Source of the DNA: Achatina immaculata | Taxonomy: Eukaryota > Mollusca > Gastropoda > Stylommatophora > Achatinidae | Assembly: GCA_009760885.1 (NCBI GenBank) | Contig: CM019708.1 | Location: 15,827,590 to 15,891,589, forward strand | Length of the DNA: 64,000 bases | Direction: 5' to 3' | Shown: positions 1-10,805 of the stretch, one piece after another | Numbering within the stretch: the stretch's first letter is position 1 | Layout: each line of letters begins with the position of its first letter | Translations under genes and position numbers: made by a program | The notes under the pieces: generated by a model | Database searches by the model: none | What the model saw: the letters and a program-made list of their open reading frames with translations, nothing else | Told to the model about the DNA's origin: nothing

Positions 1-690
1 TCCTGGTGTTCTACTGTCTTCCTACTCTCGCTATCTCTACCTCTATAATCTCTATCTGTCTCTATCTCTACATCTCTCTTTCTGCATCTAAATCTCTCTA
101 CCTGAATCTGAATCCTCCTCCTTAGCCCTCTTCCCTGCCTTATATTCGTAAGTTCCGACCAATAGACCACGCCTCCAAATGTTGTATTGGTCATTGGGTC
201 TTCCTTTGTCGCCTAAAACCGGTCGCAAATAGCGTCCTAGAATTAGCAACAACCTATACGCGTTAGTCGCTTTCATTCCGTCTGTCCAATTGTTATTTTT
301 AATTAAATAAGTCCACTATCTCTTTTATGATGTCTGCTTCAGAATTTAGTCCGTTCTCTGTTCAGTCGCTTAACTACTAGTCCTTTTGACCCCTAACTAC
401 ATTAGTCAGTGACAGATGTCAGTTGTTCCATCTCGGCTACTGCCGGTGTGCGTGAAGTCGCATTGTTAGTACTGGACAAATTTACGATCTCTCGGCGTCA
501 CCATGTCTGTCTTTTGGTCTTCTCCCTTTATCTTTGACCAGGGTTTTGAATTACTAAGTATCTGCTCTTCGGAGCGTCCCTCCTAATACAATGTCGTGGG
601 AGTTTACCTCTCCCATCTTTTGCCTCCAATACCTTCTTAACTATATTCACTAATAATAATAATAATAACAACTATAATCATTACTTACAA
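1..690. other. No recognised gene; CT-rich start and (AAT)n run
   Basis: The first 120 bases are a degenerate (TCTA/CTCT) pyrimidine-rich simple sequence, and an (AAT)n run sits at about 650-669. A minus-strand frame at 88-276 reads coherently (it contains LLLILGRYLRPVLGD and LLVGTYEYKAGK), but I do not recognise it and it has no convincing splice or start context. It could be a fossil of a mobile-element protein. Nothing else is supportable here. Confidence 0.4.
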
Positions 691-974
691 GGCTATGCTA
701 CAATAGGACCTCGGTTCTATTTTGTTGGTTTTCGGAACTGGAGGTAATGATTAACAGGGAAAAACGGGGGCATTCGTATTGCGGCGTTAGGGGTGAAATT
801 CTTGGATGGCCGCAAGACGAGCTACTGCGAAAGCATCTGTCAAGAATGTTTTCATTAATCAAGAACGAAAGTCAGAGGCGCGAAGACGATCAGATACCGT
901 CGTAGTTCTGACCATAAACGATGTGACTAGCGATCCACAGGAATTGCTTAGATGACTTTGTGGGCAGCTTCCGG
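691..974 (+). pseudogene. 18S rRNA fragment, about 284 bp
   Basis: This is a recognisable stretch of the central domain of eukaryotic small-subunit rRNA, including GGTGAAATTCTTGGA and GATCAGATACCGTCGTAG. It also contains the invertebrate-type segment ending in GGGCAGCTTCCGG. It carries several substitutions relative to normally conserved 18S positions. It begins after an AAT-rich stretch and breaks off exactly where the composite repeat family begins. No 5.8S, 28S or remaining 18S sequence is present, so this is not a functional rDNA unit. It is a retroposed or transposed fragment fused to repeat DNA. Confidence 0.85.
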
Positions 975-2375
975 TAGATTTTTCGGCTGCCGCGCGTGAG
1001 GTGAATTTCCTCCCGGCCAATGAAGAAAAATGCGATTAGATTTGCGGCACGGTGCCGCTGTGGAAAAGGTGATGGAAAGGATTAGGAGTAGCTAATCGGT
1101 ATGGCAAATAGACTCGCGGTAAGCGCTACTCATACCACGACACTTCTGCTCTAGAGGTCGGCTACGTCGTGTATACACTTATACTGAGACAATATACCTA
1201 AACCGGCTTAACCCAGGGGTGAAACTTTGATGACTACGCATATCACGGTACCTCCGCTCTAGAGGTCGGTCACGTCCTATGTACATCTATAGTGGGATAA
1301 TACGATTAAACTGGCTTAACACAGGGCTGAAACTCGCTAGTGGCGAGGATTCGTCCTCCTCGACAAAAGCTCCGTCCTGGTCACAATAATTGGTGTATAA
1401 GTATACAACTATACACTAAACACTGCAGTAAAGCTGTGATACTAGAATGTATAAAATTGGAAAAAAGTAGGAGCAGCTTTATTACTTAACGATTACAAAG
1501 TTGTGACGTTTCGGCGTGAGCCTTAATCATACAAAAACATACAGGACGAAGAAATAGGGAGAGGAGATAAAGTATAGATTTACATGAATACTGTAAAAAA
1601 AAAAAAAAAAGTACTTAGCTGTAAATAAGGTGTGGCTTGTCCGATGGTGTGTGTCAGGAATGGATCTGGTAGGACGTGGAAATTGTTTAAATAGAGACCT
1701 GTGACATGTGGTCGGTGGGTTGTAACTGGGAGTGGTGGATGGGGAACCGGGGAGGGGAGAGAGAGTGACGCACTACTGGTCTAGCTAGGAGAATTTGAAA
1801 CAGGTGATTGGGGAAGAGATGTTGCAGAGAAGAGGGGTTGCTGAGAAAATAGCGGGGTTGCAGAGTGATGCTGTGAGGAAGTTTGAAAAGTAAAAAGGGG
1901 TGGATTTAGTGGAGAGGTACTATAATGATTGAAGAAGATGATGTTACGTGTAACTAAACAGCGAGTTTAACCCATGTGGTTCCAGCGTCCCATAATTTTG
2001 AATGCACCGGTTCTCAAGTGCCAGGCGGCTTGTGTCATCTGCGTGACATTGTTTAATGGCTGTTACCAGAAAATCAGATTTGCCTCTGTGGTTGGGGCCA
2101 TTGGGTAGCGGCCACGACCACAAAATACTGAAGTCGGAGACACTGGACCAGTGCAGTCTAGATAGGCAACAATCTCTCACCCGACGGAGATATATTATAT
2201 CCAAATCACGCTGAGGTGTTTTCCGGTGAGAAAATCCAACTCTAGGCTGGATGGGCAACCACCTCTCACCGGCGGGGATATACTCATATCCAAACCACGT
2301 TGAGGTTTTCTGGTGAGGAAGTCCAACTCTGGACTAAACTGGGCAACAAAAACCATAGTGTATCTATGAAACAAA
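975..2375 (+). repeat. Composite repeat family R1, copy 1 (interrupted)
   Basis: The segment shares a block order with 54802-56110. First comes a head containing CTCCCGGCCAATGAAG. Then come about 115-125-bp tandem blocks with GCTCTAGAGGTCGG and CCTAAACCGGCT, then a unique core (GCGGCCACGACC), then about 88-bp tandem blocks with CCACCTCTCACC and GTGAGAAAGTCCAA. About 720 bases at 1386-2105 are absent from the second copy. They look like a later, unclassified insertion, and an A16 run lies at about 1595-1610. No protein is encoded. The 3' end is lost near the mariner fossil. Confidence 0.65.
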
Positions 2376-2489
2376 GCATGAAATCCAAAGAGTCAACCTT
2401 CATCTAGATCTGGCAACTTTTCATTGCCACCTAATAAGCAGACGACACACAAGCCGCCATTTTGTTGACCTACTAAGAGGTGCATTGTC

Positions 2490-3487
2490 GCAAAAAATGC
2501 CATTGAGACAGTTGAATTGATGCGACAAGTTTATTAGGATAATTGTTTATCTCGTGCACAGATGTTCAGATGGTATTCACGATTAAAAAGTGGTGTGGAA
2601 ACGATTACAAATGGAACTAGACATTGACGCCCAATTTCCGTTCATAATGAGGAACTCATTGCAAAAGTCAGAGAAAGGACACAAGAAGATCGTTGTTTGA
2701 CTGTGAGGATGATGGCAGATGAATTTGGTGTTAACCGAGAGACCATTCGTAAAATTTTAGTGGAAGATTTAGGCAAGAAAACTGTTGGTTGTAGTTTGTA
2801 CCACATGCGTTGTCTGATGATCAAAAACACCAGCGTGTTGAGTACGCAAAGTCATCATCAAAACGTGTCGCAGAAATAACAATTTCTTAAATTTAATTGT
2901 TGTAGAGGATGAAACATGGATTTTCCGCTATGATCCCACAACTAAACGCCAGAGTGCTCAGTGGAAGTCATCATCATCACCAAAAGACAAAAAAATTTCG
3001 TCTTCAAAAGTCGAAAGTGAAGACAATGTTGGTGTGCTTCTACGACAACAAAGGAGTTATTCACAAAGAATTTATTCCAGAGTAACAGACAGTCACTGCT
3101 AAAGTTTATTTAAGTATTTTGAAACGCTTATTGAAAAGGATTCTCCGAGTCCGACCCGAGTATTCAACACCTGGCAATTTTTTCCTTCTTCATGATAATG
3201 TACCGGATCACCGGGCGGTAGTTGTGCAGGAATTTTTGGCCCGAAAACAAGTGTGCATTCTCAACCATCCACCCTATTCCCCAGATTTGTCTTCCTGCGA
3301 TTATTTTCTATTCCCAAAATTAAAGTTACCATTGAAAGGACCCTTCTTTGACGATACTGATGACATCCAAAGGGCAGTAACATCGAGTTTAAGGGCCATA
3401 CCAACAGAAGAACTGCAGAGATCGTTCCAGAGTTTGTTAGATCGTGCCACTCGCTGTATCAATGCACAAGGGGCTTACTTTGAATAA
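2490..3487 (+). pseudogene. Mariner-type (DD34D) transposase pseudogene
   Basis: A degraded transposase of the Tc1/mariner superfamily, which normally cuts and pastes its own element through terminal inverted repeats. The N-terminal part reads AIETVELMRQVY and then LSRAQMFRWYSRLKSG, a helix-turn-helix DNA-binding region, with two in-frame stops. ERTQEDRCLTVRMMADEFGV follows, the second helix-turn-helix. After frameshifts the catalytic core shows VEDETWIF (first Asp), LLHDN (second Asp) and PYSPDLSSCDY (third Asp), with 34 residues between the second and third. That spacing is diagnostic of mariner. Intact mariner transposases are about 340-350 residues, and this copy is near full length but broken by at least two stops and two frameshifts. 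I could not define its inverted repeats. Confidence 0.9.
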
Positions 3488-4249
3488 AATACAGGTTATA
3501 TCTTCAACTGTTATTTATTTTATTTTTATGAAATTAGTCTCATTACTTAATTGTGACCTTATACATATCTATTAGTTACAAACACAGAAATCACATCTAT
3601 GTATTAGCTATCTAGTGTTAAGTTTATATACTAATCTAAACGTTTCTCCCTGAAAAGTATACATCATCGCTCACTGTAGAATGTTCTTCATACACTGTAA
3701 ACAATTCTTCCATAGCAATAGAAATCTTTCGTTAGTCATTTTTCTTAGTCCAGACCTGAAGTAACATAAATATGACGTGGGAACTATTCAAATGATAGTA
3801 TTATCAGCTTATTTTCCCCTCGTTTCCTTATTTTCACCTTGTTTATCTCTTTTCTTCTCGTTTCCTTATGTTCCCCTTCTTTATCTCTTTTCTCTTTGTT
3901 TCCTTATTTCCGCTTGTTTATCTCTTTTCTCCTCGTTTCCTTTTTTTCTTTTGTTTCCCTCTTTTCTCCTCATTTCCCTCTTTTCTCCTCGTTTCACTTT
4001 TTCCCCCTCATTTTTCTTCGATTCAGTCTTTTCCTCTTTTTTCCCTTTTTTTCTCGTCGTTTTCCTCTTTTCTCTCTACTTCCTTATTTTCTTTTCATTT
4101 CCCTCTTTTCGCTCATTTCCCTTTTTTCTCCTCTTTTCCCCTTTTCTCCTCGTTTCTATAGTCACTTGTTCTCGCAGAGTTCTCATTTCCGTCTCCTGTA
4201 ACATGTTCAGTTTCATTCCGTCAATTAAAGGTTTTATATATAATATAAA

Positions 4250-4297
<48 letters not shown>
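3488..4297. repeat. Pyrimidine-rich tract and (TA)n, otherwise empty
   Basis: 3488-3790 holds nothing recognisable. From about 3790 to 4165 there is a long plus-strand pyrimidine tract made of loose CTCGTTTCC / CTTTTCTC units. All three plus frames are open simply because it lacks stop-forming purines, so the long Ser/Phe/Leu readings are not genes. A (TA)n microsatellite fills about 4254-4297 and abuts the next LINE fragment. Confidence 0.75.
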
Positions 4298-4302
<5 letters not shown>

Positions 4303-5014
4303 GGCCTTATTTTGAACATAAAAAAGACAGAGACTATAGTTATATCTAAGAAACAGAATCCACCAACATGCAGTATAAAATTAAACGGAACTATTCTAAA
4401 GCAGGTGCAGAAATTCAAATACCTTGGAGCAGTAATAACTTCAGATGGGAAATGCAGAACAGAAATTAGGAGCAGAATAGGCCATGCAAAGACTGCATTT
4501 CAGAGAATGAGAAACATATTAGCCAACACATCCTTATCAATGAATGTTACAAAACGAGTCCTAAAATGCTATATTGAACCTATCTTGTTATATGGAAGTG
4601 AATAATGGACAATAGGCAGGTCTGCACAAAAATCACTGGAAGCAGCAGAAATGTGGTTTATTAGAAGAATGTTGCGAATCCCCTGGACAGCAAAAATAGC
4701 TAATGAAGAATGTAAGAGACCTGGAGAGACAAGAAACTCTTGTCAAAAAGATAAGAGAGAGACAATGTACTTTCATAGGACATGCAATGAGAAGAGGGGG
4801 CATTGAAAATATTATAACAACAGGAAAAATAGAAGGAAGAAGATCAAGAAGACGACCAAGAGAAGTGATACTGGACAGTCTGACGGGATGGTGTGAGAGG
4901 AGATCACCAACTGAGCTGATGGCCTGCATGAAGGATCGTGTAATCTGGAGAAGCATAATAGCCAACGCCAGTCGGCACGGCACCTGATGGTGGTGATGAT
5001 GATGATGATGATGA

Positions 5015-5015
<1 letters not shown>
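4298..5015 (+). mobile_element. LINE family A, 5'-truncated 3' end of ORF2
   Basis: A non-LTR retrotransposon fragment coding for the region after the reverse transcriptase (RT) palm. It contains LNIKKTETIVISKKQNPP, then FKYLGAVITSDGK, ILLYGSE followed by a stop, and a C-terminal part (FIGHAMRRGG, RSRRRPRE) reached after frameshifts. The RT catalytic region is missing by 5' truncation. The element ends in an (ATG)n run at about 4994-5018 and is then followed by (AT)n. Homologous copies lie at 32436-34501, 40208-40915, 40945-41397 and, diverged, at 49340-49970. The clade is not assigned. The copy is inactive. Confidence 0.85.

Positions 5016-5071
<56 letters not shown>
5016..5071. repeat. (ATG)n to (AT)n microsatellite
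   Basis: The trinucleotide tail of the LINE fragment passes directly into about 50 bases of (AT)n. The bases up to 5339 hold nothing recognisable. Confidence 0.9.
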
Positions 5072-5073
<2 letters not shown>

Positions 5074-5339
5074 AGTAGCTTATGCTGTTGTACACTGGAA
5101 ACAGTTATGTCTAAGTTTTATGTAATCCCAGAACCCATGGCAAAGTAAAAGTTATTAGTTTTAAGAAAACCAGATATCTGTGATTTGTTTCTGTACTCTT
5201 GTATAACCTATATAAGGTAGTGAAGTACGGCCAGACAAGAATTTGTACAAATTCGTGTTGAATGTAACTTTCATTCATATTCATTAAATTACTTTTTTTT
5301 TCAATAAAAAATTTGATTTATGAAAGTAAAGATATTTAC

Positions 5340-5960
5340 CGAATTTACTGTAGATGTTTGGACACATTAAACGGCATGATAATCTAGAGAAGACCGTCTT
5401 GGAAGGGTGCATAATGGGAAAAATAAAGAGAGGAAAACCAAGGCGAAGATGGCTGCAAGACATCGTTGATAATCTACAAATGGATGCATCAGCAGCAGGC
5501 CATCTTGCTCACAGCCAAGACGCCTACAGGAGTGCTGTTAGGGAGGCAAAGTTCCGCAAGGGACATGCAAATGAATGACTGTAGATGTCTGTGATGTTTG
5601 GTATCAGAGTTTTCTGAACAATCTCAGGCTGCCCCGTTGTGTTGACAAAATCTAGCTCACACATGAACATGGCAGACAGACAATCAATTTCGTTGAGAAA
5701 ATACAAGGACATGTCTGCATGGCTTCTTGAAATGTCCCCGCTGGCATTCATAGAACTTGTCCTGGTTTGATCTATATACAGATCTGGAACAAAAACTGAC
5801 ATCGAGGCTACTCTTCGACTGTTGTTGTCCTGTGTGATATCATAGATGGTCATCCCGACAACAGATATAATATTCATGTCTGTCTGACCAATGCTGGCCA
5901 GGCATCGCAGTTGCCCGCAGTAGAAACTCCCCGTTGTCCTGTTCATGTAGAATTCTAGAC
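5340..5960 (-). pseudogene. Gene C: FREP-like Ig-domain exon broken by a LINE insertion
   Basis: On the minus strand an acceptor (TTTCAG before 5960) opens an exon in phase 1. It encodes an Ig-like domain homologous to the gene A Ig exons. Shared features are FYCGQLRC (A: YDVCGHLQC), the middle I.VYD.TQ.. / LAS block, the SGSIS / SGDIS turn, and DCLSAMFMCEL (A: DCLFGSFQCEL), so the four cysteines are kept. The original exon ends at 5340 on a donor (G, then GTAAATATC) almost identical to that of gene A. A 220-bp LINE fragment (5358-5577) plus one copy of an 11-bp target-site duplication now splits the exon about 18 bases before the donor. Without them the exon is 390 bp and phase 1-1. As it stands, translation runs into antisense LINE sequence and stops at about 5524. 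The FReD exons would lie beyond the left edge. Confidence 0.75.
5358..5577 (+). mobile_element. LINE family B, 3'-terminal 220 bp, with 11-bp TSD
   Basis: This encodes the last roughly 70 residues of a LINE ORF2 (FGHIKRHDNLEKTVLEG, RWLQDIVDNLQMDASAAG, ending GHANE and a stop). It is closely matched by the end of the longer copy at 47672-48834. It is flanked by the direct repeat ACTGTAGATGT (5347-5357 and 5578-5588), the signature of target-primed reverse transcription. The short 3' tail is AATG-like. It landed inside the gene C Ig exon. Confidence 0.93.
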
Positions 5961-6147
5961 CTGAAACTAAATAGGATATAATGGTTTGATCTTTCGTGAA
6001 CAAAACTTCTGACTTGTCACTAGAGACACATGTAGACATCTGGTTATACTACAGGTTTTTGATACCCCTAGTGTTTTTTTTTTCAAAGTAGACATACTAT
6101 TTCTATTATTTTTGAGTAAACAATACGTCATGAACTTTGCTGTGTTA

Positions 6148-6195
<48 letters not shown>

Positions 6196-6385
6196 GTCTC
6201 ATTATCTTTACTATGCTATCAATATTATAATTTATAATCCTTTTATTTGTTAAAACTTTACCATGTTATTAATATTGTAGTGCTGTTATTTTGAGTATAG
6301 AAGAAGTCGTATTTTTCCAAGGCTGCGTAATATAAGTATCTTTTTGTATCTTTTTTCATGTACATTAAGAAGACAAGAACGTTTA
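5961..6385. other. Gene C intron, (AT)n, no other feature
   Basis: On the minus strand this is the sequence upstream of the gene C Ig-exon acceptor. It contains an (AT)n microsatellite at about 6150-6193. The signal-peptide exon of gene C should lie further right on the minus strand, but I did not find it. Confidence 0.5.
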
Positions 6386-9300
6386 TTGTCATATTCTTGT
6401 GATGTTGTCATATTGTGTTTCTGTCATATTCTTGTATTTGTTGTCATATTCTAGTATTTGTGGTCATATTCTTGTGTTTGTTATCATATTCCTGTGCTTT
6501 TGTCATACTGTCATATTTTTGTGTTTGTTGTCATATTCTTGTGTTTGTTGTCATATTCTTGTCTTTGTTGTCCTATTCTTGTGTTTGTTGTCATATTCTT
6601 GTGTTTGTTGTCATATTCTTGTCTTTGTTGTCCTATTCTTGTGTTTGTTGTCATATTCTTGTGTTTGTTGTCATATTCTTGTCTTTGTTGTCCTATTCTT
6701 GTGTTTTTTGTCATATTCTTGTCTGTGTTGTCATATTCTTGTCTTTGTTGTCCTATTCTTGTCTGTGTTGTCATATTCTTGTGTTTGTTGTCATATTCTT
6801 GTCTGTGTTGTCATATTCTTGTGTTTGTTGTCATATTCTTGTCTGTGTTGTCATATTCTTGTGTTTGTTGTCATATTCTTGTGTTTGTTGTCATATTCTT
6901 GTGTTTGTTGTCATATTCTTGTGTTTGTTGTCATATTCTTGTCTGTGTTGTCATATTCTTGTGTTTGTTGTCATATTCTTGTCTTTGTTGTCGTATTCTT
7001 GTGTTTGTTGTCATATTCTTGTGTTTGTTGTCATATTCTTGTGTTTGTTGTCATATTCTTGTGTTTGTTGTCATATTCTTGTGTTTGTTGTCATATTCTT
7101 GTCTGTGTTGTCATATTCTTGTGTTTGTTGTCATATTATTGTGTTTGTTGTCATATTCTTGTGTTTGTTGTCATATTCTTGTCTGTGTTGTCATATTCTT
7201 GTGTTTGTTGTCATATTCTTGTCTGTGTTGTCATATTCTTGTGTTTGTTGTCATATTCTTGTGTTGTTGTCATATTCTTGTGTTTGTTGTCATATTCTTG
7301 TGTTTGTTGTCATATTCTTGTGTTTGTTGTCATATTCTTGTCTGTGTTGTCATATTCTTGTGTTTGTTGTCATATTATTGTGTTTGTTGTCATATTCTTG
7401 TGTTTGTTGTCATATTCTTGTCTGTGTTGTCATATTCTTGTGTTTGTTGTCATATTCTTGTCTGTGTTGTCATATTCTTGTGTTTGTTGTCATATTCTTG
7501 TGTTTGTTGTCATATTCTTGTCTGTGTTGTCATATTCTTGTCTGTGTTGTCATATTCTTGTGTTTGTTGTCATATTCTTGTCTGTGTTGTCATATTCTTG
7601 TGTTTGTTGTCATATTCTTGTCTGTGTTGTCATATTCTTGTGTTTGTTGTCATATTCTTGTCTGTGTTGTCATATTCTTGTGTTTGTTGTCATATTCTTG
7701 TCTGTGTTGTCATATTCTTGTGTTTGTTGTCATATTCTTGTCTGTGTTGTCATATTCTTGTGTTTGTTGTCATATTCTTGTCTGTGTTGTCATATTCTTG
7801 TGTTTGTTGTCATATTCTTGTCTGTGTTGTCATATTCTTGTGTTTGTTGTCATATTCTTGTGTTTGTTGTCATATTCTTGTCTGTGTTGTCATATTCTTG
7901 TGTTTGTTGTCATATTCTTGTGTTTGTTGTCATATTCTTGTGTTTGTTGTCATATTCTTGTGTTTGTTGTCATATTCTTGTGTTTGTTGTCATATTCTTG
8001 TGTTTGTTGTCATATTCTTGTCTTTGTTGTCATATTCTTGTGTTTGTTGTCATATTCTTGTCTTTGTTGTCATATTCTTGTGTTTGTTGTCATATTCTTG
8101 TCTTTGTTGTCATATTCTTGTCTGTGTTGTCATATTCTTGTGTTTGTTGTCATATTCTTGTGTTTGTTGTCATATTCTTGTCTGTGTTGTCATATTCTTG
8201 TCTTTGTTGTCATATTCTTGTGTTTGTTGTCATATTCTTGTCTGTGTTGTCATATTCTTGTGTTTGTTGTCATATTCTTGTGTTTGTTGTCATATTCTTG
8301 TCTTTGTTGTCATATACTTGTGTTTGTTGTCATATTCTTGTCTTTGTTGTCATATTCTTGTGTTTGTTGTCATATTCTTGTCCTTGTTGTAATAGTCTTG
8401 TGTATGTCGTTATATTCGTGTGTCTGTTGTCCTATTCTTGTCTGTGTTGTCCTATTCTTGTCTGTGTTGTCATATTCTTGTGTTTGATGTGATATTCTTG
8501 TCTTTGTTGTCATATCCTTTTGTGTGTGTTGTCATTTTCTTGCGGTTGATGACATATTTTTGTCTTTGTTGTAATACTGACAAATTCTTGTATTTTATAT
8601 TCTTGCCTCTGTTGTCACATTCTTGCTTTTAGTGTTATATTCTTGTCTTTGTGGTCATATTCTTGTCTCTGTTGTCATACAGTCTTATTCTTATGTTTGG
8701 GGTCATATTCTTGTATTTTTTTTTCATATTTTTGTGTTTGCTGTCATATTTTTGTGTTTGTTGTCATATTCTTGTACATGTCGTTATATTCTTGTATTTG
8801 TTGTCATATTCTTTTGTTTGGTGTAACATTCCTGTGTTTTTGTCACATTTTTGTGTTTGTTGTCATATTCTGGTATTCTTATGTTTGTTGTCACTTTCTT
8901 GTCTTTTTTGTCATACTGTCATATTCTTGTGTTTGTTCTCATATTCTCGTGTTTGTTGTCATATTCTTGTGCTTATCATATTCTTGTGTTTGTTGTCACA
9001 TTCTTGTGTTTGTTGTGATATTCTGATATTCTTATGTTTGCTGTCACTTTCTTATCTGTGTTGTTATACTGTCTTATTCTTGTGTTTGTTGTCATATTCT
9101 TTTGTTTGTTGTCATATTATTGTGGTTGTCGTCATACTCTCATATTCTTTTTCTTGTAATACAGTCATATTCTTGTGTTTGTTTTCATACTCTCGAATTC
9201 TTGTTGTTATAATACTGTCATATACTTGTCTTTGTTTTCATACTCTCGAATTCTTGTTGTTATAATACAGTCATATTCTTGTGTTTGTTTTCATACTCTC

Positions 9301-9636
9301 GAATTCTTGTTGTTATAATACTGTCATATACTTGTCTTTGTTTTCATACTCTCGAATTCTTGTTGTTATAATACAGTCATATTCTTGTGTTTGTTTTCAT
9401 ACTCTCGAATTCTTGTTGTTATAATACTGTCATATACTTGTCTTTGTTTTCATACTCTCGAATTCTTGTTGTTATAATACAGTCATATTCTTGTGTTTGT
9501 TTTCATACTCTCGAATTCTTGTTGTTATAATACTGTCATATACTTGTCTTTGTTTTCATACTCTCGAATTCTTGTTGTTATAATACTGCCATATTCTTGT
9601 CTTTGTTGTCATATTCCGGAGGCTGTTGTCATATTC
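6386..9636. repeat. 20-bp satellite array, about 3.25 kb
   Basis: Tandem repeats of a 20-base unit (GTCATATTCTTGTGTTTGTT) with three alternating sub-variants (GTGTTTGTT, GTCTTTGTT, GTCTGTGTT). The array is nearly perfect from about 6530 to 8390 and then degenerates. At about 9150-9600 it changes into a 106-bp higher-order repeat of two 53-bp halves containing TACTCTCGAATTC. Because 20 is not a multiple of 3, all three plus frames read the same cyclic 20-residue peptide (LLSYSCVCCHILVFVVIFLC). The 640-700-residue open frames are therefore artefacts. Confidence 0.95.
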
Positions 9637-9909
9637 TTGTATCAGCTACCGAGCCTCTCTTGACGATCCTGACCAGGTTCTTGTCCTCTGTCAGCTGGTG
9701 CCCATATAAACTCCCCTAAACAACTTTTGTGGCTGGAAATGAACTAATCATCTCATTCATTCTGTAGTATCTCAAACAGTCAATAAGTACCCAAAAGGTA
9801 TAAATGTGATCGAGGAAAAATAAGGCTTGGTTTATTAACAACACCAGACACCACACACGTTACACAACAGGTCTCTCCACAGTAATTAAACACTAGGCAC
9901 GAGAAATAT

Positions 9910-10805
9910 GAGCACGCCATGACACATCAGCATGACACAATCACAAGCACGCCATGACACAACCACAAGCACGTTCTGACACATCAGCATGAAACACTCA
10001 CAACCATGTCCTGACACATCAGCATGAAACACTCACAACCATGTCCTGACACATCAGCATGAAACACTCACAACCATGTCCTGACACATCAGCATGAAAC
10101 ACTCACAACCATGTCCTGACACATCAGCATGAAACACTCACAACCATGTCCTGACACATCAGCATGAAACAACCACAACAATGTCCTGACACATCAGCAT
10201 GAAACAACCACAACCATATCTTGACACATCAGCACGAAACAACCACAAGCATGTCTTGACACATCAGCACGAAACACTCACAACCATGTCCTGACACATC
10301 AGCATGAAACACTCACAACCATGTCCTGACACATCAGCACGAAACAACCACAAGCATGTCTTGACACATCAGCACGAAACACTCACAACCATGTCCTGAA
10401 ACATCAGCATGAAACACTCACAACCATGTTCTGACACATCAGCACGAAACAACCACAAGCATGTCTTGATACATCAGCATGAAACACTCACAAGCATGTC
10501 CTGACACATCAGCATGAAACACTCACAAGCATGTCCTGACACATCAGCATGAAACACTCACAAGCATGTCTTGATACATCAGCATGAAACAACCACAAGC
10601 ATGTCCTGACACATCAGCATGAAACAACCACAAGCATGTCTTGATACATCAGCATGAAACAACCACAAGCATGTCTTGATACATCAGCATGAAACAACCA
10701 CAAGCATGTCTTGATACATCAGCATGAAACAACCACAAGCATGTCTTGATACATCAGCATGACACAACCACGTGCATGTCTTGATACATCAGCATGAAAC
10801 AACTA
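9910..10805. repeat. 35-bp minisatellite, about 25 copies
   Basis: The unit contains CTGACACATCAGCATGAAAC followed by ACTCACAACCATGTC, with period 35 (for example CTGACACATC at 10011 and 10046). Variants alternate between ACTCACAACC, AACCACAAGC and TTGATACATC, which gives short higher-order blocks. Confidence 0.93.

Noticed and set aside
691..974. A functional rRNA gene
   Set aside because: Only about 284 bp with several changes in conserved positions, and no further rDNA nearby.
3777..4201. Ser/Phe/Leu-rich membrane-like proteins
   Set aside because: Overlapping frames in a pyrimidine tract; composition artefact.
6399..8492. Open frames of 640-700 residues (hydrophobic, Cys-rich)
   Set aside because: Produced by the 20-bp satellite whose unit lacks stops; the same peptide appears in all three frames, with no gene context.
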